Source of the DNA: Ophiocordyceps camponoti-saundersi (nom. inval.)
Lineage: Eukaryota > Ascomycota > Sordariomycetes > Hypocreales > Ophiocordycipitaceae
DNA length: 24,441 bases
Assembly: GCA_003339415.1 (NCBI GenBank)
Contig: PDHQ01000431.1
Coordinates: forward strand, 1-24,441
Direction: 5' to 3'
Numbering within the stretch: the stretch's first letter is position 1; each line of letters starts with the position of its first letter. The notes beneath the pieces are model-generated. The model was not told the origin of the DNA and made no database searches. It was given only the letters and a program-made list of their open reading frames with translations. Shown one piece after another: positions 1 through 10,239 of this stretch. Position numbers and translations under genes: made by a program.

Positions 1-110
1 AGGGAATTATTATTTAGCTTACCCCCCGATAAAGTTAGAGGTCCCGCTCTTATTAGTTATAGAGTATAGTAGGGTTAGGGTTAGTTACGAGTCGAAAAAA
101 GCAGTCTACT
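1..110 (+). repeat. R1 repeat, 3' part (copy a, cut by window start)
   Basis: The first ~60 bases match the 3' part of the R1 repeat seen at 380-450, 4660-4720 and 9700-9760. They share the order: AATTACTAT-like motif, a C-run, TAGAG plus GTCCC or ATCCC, then TTAGTTA. The exact end is unclear. Two TTAGGG-like units occur at about 70-84. Confidence 0.55.
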
Positions 111-184
111 TTAGCGGCGGTAATAGACACGCCCGAAGAAAAACGAGCGTATAACTTAGCTAGGGGATTTCTAAGAGCTCCTAT

Positions 185-505
185 AAGATTTAATTAAATA
201 GTTCCTAAACCTTCTCTACTAACCCTATAACTTTATTTTAAACTCTATATTTATATACTATAAATTCCTAATTTAAACACTTATTCTTAAGCTTTTAGCA
301 CTTAATTAAATAGTTCTCGACTTCTTTTCTCTTTCTTCTCTTATCTCTATATAGAAAACCGACTCCTTATTATTCTCCCTATAAAGAATTACTATCTAGC
401 TCTCCCCCCTATAGCTAGAGATCCCCCCTTATATTAGTTAAAGACTTTAGTTACCTAAGAAGTTACGCCCTTTAGGTATCTACTACGCTTACTTAGGGTG
501 TCCTT
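185..505 (+). repeat. R1 dispersed repeat (copy b, internally deleted)
   Basis: It carries the R1 head motif TTTAATTAAATAGTTC near 190 and again near 302. Between them lies a segment matching 4506-4565 and 24233-24295 (a variant of TATAGCTTTATTTTAAA), and the R1 tail ends with GGTATCTA. Compared with copy d it lacks the segment between the first head motif and this middle block. It is in the same orientation as every other R1 copy in the window. The family looks LTR-like, but no matching internal coding region was tied to it. Confidence 0.65.
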
Positions 506-784
506 CTTTCCCCGCTAAACTACCTTTACTTCTAATTATTTTATTAGCGAAGTCCGTAAGCGGCTTAAATATACGTTAAATCTATCTAATATTATAGTAC
601 TATATATTTAGTAGCGTAGATTAATAGAAACCTTTAGGTAGACTATAGTTACGATATATAATTAGTATAATTTTAACTTAGGTAAACTTATTATATTTAA
701 AAAGATAAAGATTATATTAAAGAGAATAATATAAATAACTAGATTAAAAATAAATATTTAAAATATATTTAGTACTTAATACTA
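506..784. other. No gene seen
   Basis: AT-rich RIP-altered sequence between an R1 copy and the R2a repeat. No domain, RNA gene or repeat unit was recognised on either strand. Confidence 0.5.
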
Positions 785-1510
785 ATATATATACTCTATA
801 ACTAATAATCTAAATCCGGGATACTTAAGGATAAAAGACGTAAATACCTTAGGTATCTTAGGCATTATAGATAAACCGTAAGCTATATGCTAAGCTATTT
901 TATCGCAAAGTCTAGATTTTCCTTTAGGCTATTTAGTCTATACCTTAGTAAGAAGCTATAGGATAGAATACGGATCCTTGCTATTAAGATAATAATATAG
1001 ATAATAGCAGATTTACTCCTTAGCGTAAGTCTATATAGGCTTAGTGTTAGTTTTTAAGGCTAACTCGTAAACGCGAAGATAAAATAAAATATTAGGTAGT
1101 TTATAATAGTTATCGTCGACTATAACGCTACCTCTTTTAGAGGTAAAAGATAGGTTACGGCTAGCTAGAGAAAGGCAATAAGTTTCGTAGTCGTCTATAC
1201 TATAAGAAGTAGTGTAAATAGCCTAAAGGAAGTAGGAAAGAATAGAGGGTTACTCTTCTAATAAGTTAAGAGTAATTATAAGGTTAGTTAACATATTCTT
1301 ATAGAATATAATATTAGTTTTCTAAATAATATATATATATATATATATAGGAAGATATAATAGGAAAGGAATTATAAGAATAATAATATTATATTAATAG
1401 TACCTTATTATAGGCAGCGCGGAAAAAGGCTAGCTTATCGTATAAAATAACGCGATAAACTCTAAATATTCGATTACGATAAATAATAGCGAGATCGGAA
1501 TATTTAGATT
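785..1510 (-). pseudogene. BTB/POZ-domain protein relic (copy a)
   Basis: On the minus strand the frame starts with the pattern Y-S-D-L-A-I-I, then F-R-V-Y-R-V-I-L and F-F-R-A-A (bases 1502 down to about 1404). This fits the BTB/POZ core S-D-x-x-(I/V) ... F-x-V-H-R-x-x-L ... S-x-F-F, with His turned into Tyr (CA to TA). After an AT microsatellite near 1330, a stretch rich in L-L-E-E and Y-E-T-Y follows, then L-R-V-Y-E-L-A, which matches the helix V-Y-x-L-A-D-K typical of fungal BTB proteins. The C-terminal part runs to about 785. BTB proteins mediate dimerisation or act as cullin-3 adaptors, but the role of this one is unknown. Stops are TAA/TAG of RIP type. No start codon is visible. The family call rests on motif recall, supported by conservation of the same residues in copy b. 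Confidence 0.6.
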
Positions 1511-1745
1511 AGAGGGGGATATATCGGTTCCTTAGTAAACGTTTATAACGATCGTTATTCTATTTATTCGGAATTAGGGGGAATAGAAACCTTAACGATA
1601 GTATAAGCTATATAGCAGGCATTTTTTTTTATTTATTTTTAGTTATAAGAAAATTAAAATAGGAGAGTAATAAAACGAGAAACTAAGAAGAGTAGATAAT
1701 AATATAGAATAGAAGGGAAGAAGGATATAGATATACTATATAATA
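786..1745. repeat. R2 direct repeat, copy a (~950 bp)
   Basis: It aligns over its length with 2788-3722 in the same orientation, offset about 2.0 kb. Shared landmarks include GGATACTTAAG near 820 and 2820, CTATTTAGTCTATAC near 928 and 2931, ACGCGAAGATA near 1070 and 3072, AACGCGATAAACTC near 1449 and 3434, and a poly-T run near 1621 and 3595. Divergence between copies is high and mostly C/T or G/A, as expected after RIP of a duplicated sequence. The conserved part encodes the BTB relic on the minus strand. Confidence 0.8.
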
Positions 1746-2787
1746 GTATATTAATATATTTATAATATATATATAACATATTAGAGGGAAGTGTTAATAA
1801 AAGGTGAAAAAATACGGGTAGATTTTAATATATTTTAATAACCTAATAAAATAATATTATCGTAAGTTATAAAGTTTTATAGGGAGTATATAATATTATT
1901 AACATAAGAGGGAATTAATATAGAGCGGGTACCGCTAGGTCGTTTATTATTATAGCCTAGAAATACGTTAAGTAAATAATAGTATTAGTATTTAGCACTA
2001 TAAATAAAGACTCTAAGCTAATAAGAAAGAAAGAAAAGGAGAAAAACTCTTATAGGCGAAGTCCTAGTAAAATATATAAAGAAACGTGCTAGTGGAGATA
2101 GGAGAGGCCCCGAGAGGGCATAGTGAAAACTAAAATCTTAATAGAGAAGCGGTTACTTTCCTTAGCGGTTACTATTAAGGTTTTTTACGATAGGATTCCT
2201 AAACGTTACGCGATAAAGATATCTTAAATTAACGTAATAAGATATTACGTAATTATAGTTTACGTAATTATATAGCGCTAGTTATTACGTATACGCGAGT
2301 ATTAGCGCTATCCCTTATCCCCCTTTCGATAACGCGTAGATAATATCGAATAGCGAGTAATAAGCTTTTATAATACGTAATAGTTTAGCCCTATTTAACC
2401 GAGCGATATTAACTAATAAAATTAGTTAGATAGACTAGAACGGCCGATTTAAACCGTTAACGTATACGACGAGTACGATAATATAGCTAGTAATATTACT
2501 TTCTTAATACCGTTTTGCCTACGCGGGCTATATACTTTAGAGTTTAGAGTATAAGTTACTAGAGCTAAAATAATATATATATTTACGAGTATCGGATATA
2601 AATATATTAATAACCGCTATAATAATATCTAAATAGTAGTTATAACTTAAAAGTAAACTAGTAATAATTAACTATTTTTCTTTACGTAGGTTTATTATAA
2701 GATATAATATATATAATATATAATAAATAACTATAAAAATTATTATATAAAAGAAACTATAAAGAAAGTTACCCTCTCTTAAACTTA
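1746..2787. other. Spacer between R2 copies, no gene identified
   Basis: About 1 kb of RIP-altered DNA. It holds an imperfect inverted repeat at 2132-2184, two direct copies of TTACGTAATTATA at 2245-2257 and 2260-2272, and a CpG-richer stretch at 2275-2540. No coding pattern or transposase domain was recognised in either direction. Confidence 0.45.
2132..2184. repeat. Imperfect inverted repeat with internal direct repeat
   Basis: The left arm AAAATCTTAATAG (2132-2144) pairs with the right arm CTATTAAGGTTTT (2172-2184) with one mismatch. The loop holds AGCGGTTACT at 2148-2157, and a second copy spans 2164-2173. It could be a hairpin or the remains of a transposon end. No function is shown. 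Confidence 0.6.
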
Positions 2788-3490
2788 AGTATATACTCTA
2801 GAAGCGAGAGTATTAATTTAGGATACTTAAGCATAAACGACTTATATAAGTTAGGTATTTTTTTCTTCCTAGATAGTATAAAAGTAATAGCCTTAGATAT
2901 TTTATTACGAAGTTAAGACTCTCCTTACGACTATTTAGTCTATACTTAAGTAAGAAGCTGCAAAATAATATAAGAATTTATACCGTAAAAGTGCTCTATT
3001 ATCTATTAGTAGGTATACTTAATAGCTAAGAGCTAGACACGAGAGGACTTAGTCTTAAGAGCTAGCTCGTAGACGCGAAGATAGAGGAATATATCGTGTA
3101 GCTCGGTATCGCTAGCGTAAGGAATAACGTTATCTCCTTCGGAATCGAATAATAGGTTATAACTAGCTAGCGAAAGGTAGTAGGTTTCGTAGTCTTCTTT
3201 ACTATATTAATCTATATAAGTAGCCTATAAGAGGTATTAGAGAATTAAGGGTTACTTTTCTAATAGGTTAATAGTATTATCCAGGTAACGTAGCGGATCC
3301 TTATAGTATATAAAGTTAGTTATTATATTATATATATATCGAAAATTTAGAAGAAGAGGGATATAAAAATATTAATAAGAAAAAATACCTCGTTATAAAG
3401 ATCGCGAGGAAATATTAGGTTATTAAATAATATAACGCGATAAACTCGGAAAATACGCTCGCGATAAAGAATAGTAAAATTAGAATATTC
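2788..3490 (-). pseudogene. BTB/POZ-domain protein relic (copy b)
   Basis: Minus-strand homologue of the relic at 785-1510. The core Y-S-N-F-T-I-L then F-R-V-Y-R-V-I-L lies at 3487 down to about 3389. A middle block contains L-L-E-K then Y-E-T-Y-Y-L-S-L-A-S, then an acidic stretch with S-E-G-D near 3150-3110, and L-Y-L-R-V-Y-E-L-A-L-K near 3080-3060. A C-terminal stretch with H-F-Y-G-I-N-S follows. Both copies keep the same residue order although their DNA has diverged, which supports a real ancestral protein. Premature stops are TAG/TAA. The acidic insert is clearer here than in copy a. Ancestral function is unknown. As in copy a, the His of the F-x-V-H-R motif is read as Tyr. Confidence 0.6.
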
Positions 3491-3722
3491 GGGGTTAAAG
3501 AATATATATCGGTGCTTTATTTTTCGTAATACGTCCTAGGTATCTTTATCCGATAGAGACGGGGAGGAGTATCGAGGTAACGGTCTAAGGGATATTTTTT
3601 TTTTCTTTACCTTTTAATATTAGAAATATAAGAGGAGAGATATAATGCTAGAAGGAAATATAGGAAGAGTAGAATAGGTAGAAGAAAGGAATAAAGAGGT
3701 ACTATATAAATATAATTTAATA
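2788..3722. repeat. R2 direct repeat, copy b
   Basis: Second copy of the ~950-bp R2 unit in the same orientation as 786-1745. Similarity extends past the BTB coding relic, through AACGCGATAAACTC and the poly-T run, into the purine-rich tail. The duplicated unit is therefore larger than the coding part. Duplications longer than a few hundred bases are the known trigger of RIP. Confidence 0.8.
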
Positions 3723-4040
3723 TAAGTAATATAAAAATAAAATAAATAAAGGGGGTTTAAAAAAAATATAAATTATATATATTACTTAGATACTATTATA
3801 AGAAAATAGAATTCTAAAAGTAATATTTAGAGTTCGGTAAGGGAGAGATATTACTATACTAGGAATCTAATAAATAAATTTATAATATTAAACTCGTAAT
3901 TACTTTTTTTTTATATACTCTCTAATAAGTAATAAGTAAGGCACGATATAGTAGGTTTATAATAGATATTTAAGGGTAATAGAGGTGCGAGAAAAAAATA
4001 TAAGCGCTAGAGTAAAAAAAATACAGTTAGGGGCTAAGAA
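3723..4040. other. No gene seen
   Basis: AT-rich DNA between R2b and R1c. No coding pattern was recognised. Confidence 0.45.
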
Positions 4041-4220
4041 AGGTTTTAATTAGATAGTTCTCGAATACTTCCCGTCCCGAAAAAGCTTCCGAGGAATAGA
4101 GTTAAGAGGGGCGATTAAGACGAGATAGCGGTTATTATAAAATCTAGTAAGTAATTAGCTCTTAAGCTTATCTTCGCAGCTATCTGAAAAGCCGTATATT
4201 TAATATCGTAAAAGAATATT
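4041..4220 (+). repeat. R1 repeat, partial copy c
   Basis: It begins with an R1 head motif (TTTTAATTAGATAGTTC) and continues with GAGGGGCGATTAAGACGAGATAGCGG, split here only by its position in a degenerate alignment to GGGGCGCTTAA at 4326 and 24071. It stops before the R1 tail and lies directly in front of the fuller copy d. Confidence 0.5.
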
Positions 4221-4261
4221 AGAATAAGTATTATAGAGGATATATAAAAAACCTTCGTATA

Positions 4262-4775
4262 GTTTAATTAAATAACTATAGAGCCCGTCTTTTCTACTAA
4301 AAGCCTTAAGGGATAAGGATATAAGGGGCGCTTAAAATAGGAGAAGGCTATTATAAAGTATATAGTATAGATTAGTTTCCCTTAAAAATAAAGGAATTAT
4401 ATAGAATTAGCCCTTAACGTTACGTTTATACTTACCTTAAAAGTCGTATATTGCAAATCGAGTCCTAAAAACTAGAGAGTACTTATAGCAAAAAGTATAC
4501 TTAACGAAATTATAGCTTTATTTTAAATCTTATACCCTAAAATAATAAATTACTAGCTTAAACATATATTTCGAAACCCTAGTTTACTAATTAAGTAGTT
4601 TTTACGTTTCTTTTTATAGTTTACTTTATCTTTTTATAGGAAAATAACTTCCTATTACTTTCCTTATAAAGAAATACTATATAGCTTATACCCGTATAGC
4701 TAGAGATAACTTATAGCATTTAAAAACTATAGTTACTTACGAAGTTAGATGTAATAGGTATCTAGTAAGTATGCC
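4262..4775 (+). repeat. R1 repeat, most complete copy d (~510 bp)
   Basis: Runs from the head motif TTTAATTAAATAACT through GGATATAAGGGGCGCTTAA, AAAGTCGTATATTGCAAAT, TATAGCTTTATTTTAAAT, the second head motif near 4588 and the tail TATAGCTAGAGAT to GGTATCTAGTAAG. All landmarks recur in the same order at 24011-24441. Length, repeated occurrence at block borders and a TATA-like tail suggest a solo LTR or LTR-type repeat, but terminal bases and target duplications were not resolved. Confidence 0.7.
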
Positions 4776-5939
4776 TAAGGTAATACTAACCCTCCCTTAT
4801 TATTTAATAAACACCGAGAGGGAATAAAATTAGTTTTTCTCTTCTTAACTATAGTAAATAGTAATAGAGCGGATATAGAGAAGAGATTAGTAAAATAAAA
4901 AAATAAACTAGAAAATATAATACCCCTATAAAAATTTCGTTAAAGTACGGAAACCTTCGGATATAAAGAAATCCTACTAGTATATTAGGTTAGCACCTCT
5001 AAATAATAGTATATAATCCGACGATATTAGGTGTAAATTATAATCCGAGGAATTAGTAGACTATTATTTATTAAAAAGGAAATAGATAATAGGGATATAT
5101 TTATAAGCGGATAAAGTATAATAAGAGGGAAGAGTAAGAATCTGCGGAATCTTAAATATATATAGAAGATAGAAGTATAATATATAAGTAATTAGGAGGA
5201 TAATAATAGAAATAGAATATACGTATAAAATAGCGTTAAGATTATAAAAAACTATAAGATATTAGGGTATAATAAATATAAATACTAGGTATTAGGGTTA
5301 AAGGGGAAAAAACTAATTATATATAATTTATAAATAAATAAAAAGAAGAGAAAGACGGTAAATTATAAAGATAACGAGTTATATAAAATAGGATATAGAA
5401 ATATTATTATAGAATAGATTAACTATTATACGTAAAGTACCTTAATAAAGATATAAAGGGTAATTTAATAAGGATAGGAACGGTTACGTAAAAGATAAAA
5501 ATGCGGAGCCGAGAGTATAGAGAGAAGCGTAAAAATTACTAAAATAAATATTTTATAAGGAATATTTATATATACTTCGTAGGAGCGAGTCTTAAAGATA
5601 CTATAAAGAAATAAGTTAAATAGTAAATAGCTTACGTAGTTATCTATATTTTATATACGCCGACGGCAACTAACTTTATATATTAAAGGGACCTATAACT
5701 ATCGTTAGCCGCTAAATTATAAAAGTAAAAGGATATATATATATAAGTTTAAATATATATATAAAGGAATATTCCTAAGACGAATAGCTTAATAATATAT
5801 ATATTAACCCCGTCCTATCCGTATATATACCTAGTTATAGGATATAAACCTAAAAAATCGGTCGAATTGTTTAAATTAACTAGTAATATATAAATAGCCT
5901 ATATGATATAAAAGACCCGTAGAACCCGTGTAACGGTAT
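4776..5939. other. Purine-rich stretch, no gene identified
   Basis: From about 5040 to 5640 the plus strand is purine-rich. A plus frame starting near 5041 can be read with only TAG/TAA breaks and many Lys, Arg and Gln positions. Another frame is similarly open, so coding potential is not proven. From 5690 to 5880 there are several AT microsatellites. No domain was recognised. Confidence 0.35.
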
Positions 5940-7180
5940 AATAGTGTTAAGGCCACTTCCTAGAAAACGGATCCGTGAAGTCCGTAAAATAGCTAATTAG
6001 AGGAAATAAACGACCGTAGAATACCTATAGACCGGTATAGCCGATAAGATAATAACGAAACCACTTTATTAAAAATAGATCCGAAAAAAATTATAATATA
6101 GCTTATTATACGGGACGACCTATATATATATATATATAATAATACGATACTATAAGACCTATATATATATAATATAGGATAGTGAAGAACCTAGCCCGTT
6201 AAAGATAGACCCGTAAAGTTTAGAAAATAGCTCGCAGTTACGACTTACTAGAGATAAACAACCTGTACGACACCGACGGGCCGGTACGACCGATAGGGGA
6301 GTAATGAATCTACTTGCCCGAAGAAAGTCCTATTAAATTTAGGAGATAGCTTATTAGACGGGACGACCTATAAATATAAGTATATATAGATAAATACCGA
6401 GAGACCTATATAATAAGTAAATAGTAACGAACTTAACTCGTTAAAGATAGATCCGTTAAGTAATAAAATAGCTTATAGTTATAAGTTATTTAATATAAAT
6501 AACCTATACGATTCCTAGGGACTGTTAAGGCTAATAGGATAGCGATAAATCTATATACGTGCTTAAAGAAAGTTCCGTTAAATTTAACCCTAGCTTATTT
6601 ATAAGACGACCCGTAAATATAAGTATATATAGATAACCACAAACCTATACTATATATATATATATATACGATAGTACGATAAGAGGACGGTAACGAACCG
6701 ACTTTATTAAAGATAGATCTATTAAATTATAAAATAGCTTATAGTTATAATTTATTAGATATAAACAACCCGTAAATACGATACTAAGAGACCGGTAAGG
6801 CCGAAAAGATAGTAACGAATCGACTTCCCTAAAGACAGCTCCGTTAAATCTATAAAATAGCTTATTAGACGGGATAACCCGTATATATATATATATAAGT
6901 ATAAACACCGAGAGATATATATATATAATAGGTAGGAGAGTAACGAACTAACTACGTTAAAGATATATCCGTAAAATTATAAAATAGAATAGTTATAAGT
7001 TATAAGATATAAAGGCCGATATTATTCTTACTAACCGGTAGTGCGAGTAGGATAGTAACTAACCTACTTACTTAATAGTAGATTAGTTCTAGATAAAATA
7101 GTTTATTCTATATAAGCGACCGGCACGATATATATAGACCCGTACGATACGTATATATAAAAGTTACCGGCGACTTACTT
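5940..7180 (+). repeat. Dimeric tandem array (alternating A/B monomers, ~10 units)
   Basis: Monomers begin near 5940, 6044, 6178, 6293, 6421, 6537, 6688, 6805, 6934 and 7050. They share a core resembling GATAGTAACGAACC, then GTTAAAGATAGATCCGTTAAA and AAAATAGCTTA. Two types alternate. Type A (about 115 bp) continues with an AGTTATAAGTTAT motif and ATAAACAACCCGTA. Type B (about 128-150 bp) continues with TTAGACGGGACGACC and a variable AT microsatellite. The higher-order period is therefore about 245-270 bp. RIP has diverged the units but the alternation is still clear. No coding role was seen. Confidence 0.85.
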
Positions 7181-8260
7181 AAGGCTATTTCGACTATTAC
7201 GTGAAGAATTATTATATAAGGTTAAGCGGGTATTTATTAATACCGCGAAAGTATTTCGGGATTAATAAAGAGAACTTAAATAAATAGAAATAAATTATAT
7301 ATATAAAAATAGTATATATATTTTAATAGATATATAGTTAGACGCAGAGGAAGATTAGTATAGGGATAAGAAGAGGGAAGGATAGGCACAATACGCGTAA
7401 GCAATATATAAGTAGCGTAGTATACTAAGTTTATATATATAATATTAATTTATCGATAAGGGAACGACTTTAAAGTAAAATAATAAAAGTAAGATATATT
7501 AAATAACGCAGATTTATTCTTAAAAAGCCTAAATATATTTATATAGAATAGTTAACCTAAGCGGGAAAAATAAAATAATAGATAAAGTAGTAACGGTAGA
7601 ATATAATACGAATCGGGGTTAGGAATTAGAAGTGATAATAAATTATTTTATTTATAGTAAAGTTTCGTATTAGATTACGTATAAAATTAGAGGAACAAGG
7701 TAAGTAATATAATATATAAGTAGTAACCTAATTTCTAGTAAGATAAAATATAGTTAAGAGAGAGGACCCTTTAAATTTATAAAACTATATATAGGGGTAT
7801 ATCTTATATAAGTTTTATATCTCTATTAAATAGTTCTAATAACGAAGTAATAAACAAAAGAATATATCGGCGTATATCTTATAGAGCGAAGATAATAAGT
7901 AAGTTATCGTATATTATAAGAGTAATGCTAATATTTTATAAGTAATAGCGTATATAACTAACGTTATATATATAATTAGATCGAGGACGTTATAACTAAA
8001 AACGTATACTAGATATATTAAGTATTAGGGTATAGGGGAAAGAAAAGTTCGTAAACTAAAAAGATAAGGATAAATTTACGAGTAGTTACTAGCTACTAAT
8101 ATTTAGGATAAGGATAATAACGTAAGATAAAAAGCGTATAGAAGATAACGAAGGCGGAAGTTTAAATAGTTAACGTAAAGACTTATAATAAGTTATAGGA
8201 ACCGGTATCGGTATTCCTACTATATAAGCTAAAAGATTTAAAAAACTACTATAGCCTATA
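7181..8260. other. Degenerate, possibly plus-strand coding; unidentified
   Basis: A purine-rich plus strand continues here. A frame from about 7341 reads with D-A-E-E-D and charged Lys/Arg/Gln-rich segments, broken only by TAA/TAG. It lies upstream of the retropepsin-like fragment and could be a gag relic, but no zinc knuckle or capsid motif was found. Treated as unassigned. Confidence 0.3.
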
Positions 8261-8281
8261 ATACTAATAACGGCATATAGC

Positions 8282-8660
8282 GTAATATTCGATATCGTTA
8301 GCAAAGAAGGCTATATAAGGATACGAGAGTATTATATTAATAATACTAGTTACGAATACTTTATATTAAGGGACTAGCTAGACTTTATCTTATACTTAGA
8401 GAAAGATATAAGGAAGTTAACTAACGTTAAAGGTTTTAATAATTAGGAGATAGAAGGTTAGGCGGAATTTATAGTTTATATCCTAGGTATAAAGGATAAA
8501 ACGCCGTATATCGGAATAGTTAGGACTAGGGCATAGATCGTAGATAATCTTACGGAGGGCCTTATATTAGGACGAAAATAGCTCCTGCTAAATAAGGTAT
8601 ATATATTTAGTTCGATAAAGATAGTTTAGATATATTTATATATAAGCCTATATATACTAG
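8282..8660 (+). pseudogene. Retropepsin-like aspartyl protease relic
   Basis: A plus-strand frame carries N-T-S-Y-E-Y-F-I at 8342-8365, then V-K-G-F near 8428, A-E-F-I-V-Y-I near 8460-8485, a conserved-looking R-T-R-A then I-V-D-N-L near 8522-8550, and G-L-I-L-G-R-K-stop near 8558-8580. The order matches retropepsins of fungal LTR elements, where a V-D-x-L segment precedes the (I/L)-(I/L)-G-x-D/K-W flap-and-helix motif. The terminal stop is a likely Trp (TGG to TAG). The N-T-S triplet would be an original D-T-G after two TpG-to-TpA changes. No reverse transcriptase follows before the R1 copy at 9.6 kb, so the protease is an orphan. The identification is by motif order only. Confidence 0.5.
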
Positions 8661-9616
8661 CAGAGGTTTATAGAAAATAATTATAAATTTTAAGCCGAAG
8701 TATATATCTCGGATAATACTTACTATATAAATTTATAACTATATCCTTAATCCGTTAATTCTAGATATCGTAAAATACTAGGAAAAGATATAATAATACC
8801 GGACATAGGAGGGTAAGGGAGGTAAGGTTTATTTAGCATTATTATAATAGATAACGCTAATAGCTAGAATAAAGGTAACTAAAGCGGGACAATATATCTT
8901 TAATAGCGGAGGTAAGAAGACCGGCATAGACGCGTCCGCTTCCTTAAGTAAAGGATAATATAGCGTTATTAATAGCTATAATAATAGCGGAGAAGATAGC
9001 CTATTATATAATATAATTTTCGCGTTACTTCGCCGGGGTAGACGGAGGTTACGAGAGAGAATCGGTACTTATTAAGTCGATTACGTTTACCGGAGATAGC
9101 GACTTGCTCTAAGGAGTAAGGTCGATTAAGTCGGTAAGTAGTGCGGAGAGGGGAGAAGGTAGACGACTAGCAGGTATATTAAGAGGCATTATAATAAGAT
9201 AAGGGTAATATAGTTAGAAATAATATAAGTAATTTAGGTTATAGCGGGTAGAAATAAATAGCTGCCGCTAAGGTATATATATTAGGGTAGAAAGATAAAA
9301 GGGTAAAAGGACGGAGGGGTAGCTTATATATAGTTTTTTTTTATCTACGTAAGTATAGGTTATAGCGTATATTAATAAGATTATAAAAATATAATACGCT
9401 AAATATATAAAGTTATACGATATTATACGATAAAGTATAAAAATACTGAAAAATTTAAATAGGGTTTTATATTATTAATATAGGGAGGGAGGTTTACTAT
9501 ATATACTAAAAATAAACTAGTAATAAGCAGGTATCCCTAGTTAAGGAAATAGGAAAGAACTATATAAGGTCCTATAATATATATATATATATAAGGGATT
9601 ATTCTAAAATTTCGGG
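8661..9616. other. No gene identified
   Basis: Degenerate sequence downstream of the protease relic, with a purine-rich plus strand and a CpG-richer part at 9020-9280. The plus strand may continue the same decayed element, but no RT, RNase H or integrase motif was found. Confidence 0.4.
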
Positions 9617-9835
9617 CCTTAATTAAATTACTCTTCCTAAAACGCTCTCTCTACTTTCTATTATTATATTAGAAATTAAATCCTTATCTCTTTTCCTATA
9701 GAAAATTACTATATACCTTAACTAGCTAGGGTTAGAGATCTTAACCTTATACTAGTTAAAGAGTAGGATCACGTATAATAATACGCCGAGGTAGGTATCG
9801 GCTAGGCTAGCGTAGGGTATCGTTAAAAGTAAAGA
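9617..9835 (+). repeat. R1 repeat, 3' half (copy e)
   Basis: Starts with CCTTAATTAAATTACTC, equivalent to the second head motif of the full unit. It continues through TTTCCTATAGAAAATTACTA, the tail GGTTAGAGATC and ACTAGTTAAAGAG to GGTATCGGC. It lacks the first half of the unit. Together with copy d it brackets the tandem array and the orphan protease. Confidence 0.6.
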
Positions 9836-10239
9836 ACGTGGAAAGTTAATCGACTATCTTATAATTTCTTTAACTTATCTAAGGAGCATTACTTAAATAG
9901 CTATAGGAATTAAGCTAAAGAACGTTCCGATACTACGATATAAAATTTATATAATAATAGAAAACCGAATAGAACGGTCACGTGTTTGTCGAGAGATTTC
10001 GCTTCCTTAACGCCGGTTTACTATTATTATTTTTAATATCCTCCACTATAGTAAGGCTATAACGCCAGTTCCTATCTTATATTATTAACCTGCCACGATA
10101 CTAAGCATAAGTATACGATTAGTAATCGTGTTAAAACCGATCTAACGTATATTTAGGACAAATTCTAAAACTAAATAAAGCTATAATATTAGCTTATCAC
10201 GTCTAAAGCTAAGACAGATAATAGAAGCTTACCTATCCC
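9836..10239. other. Upstream part of copia block, unresolved
   Basis: Lies between R1e and the recognisable copia integrase. Gag, protease and the integrase zinc finger would be expected here, but no motif could be placed with confidence. A frame with C-H-D-T-K-H-K-Y at about 10091-10114 runs on the plus strand, with RIP-type stops. Confidence 0.35.

Noticed and set aside
70..84. Two and a half TTAGGG units (telomere-like)
   Set aside because: Too short to call an interstitial telomere, and such strings arise easily in this sequence. Kept only as a hint that the region could be subtelomeric.
2245..2272. ACGTAAT-rich direct repeats as Fot1/Pogo-type transposon ends
   Set aside because: No opposing inverted terminus and no transposase relic were found nearby.
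6645..6908. Minus-strand open stretch of 87 codons
   Set aside because: It lies wholly within the dimeric tandem array, begins with GTG rather than ATG, and its Tyr/Ile-rich translation comes from AT microsatellites.
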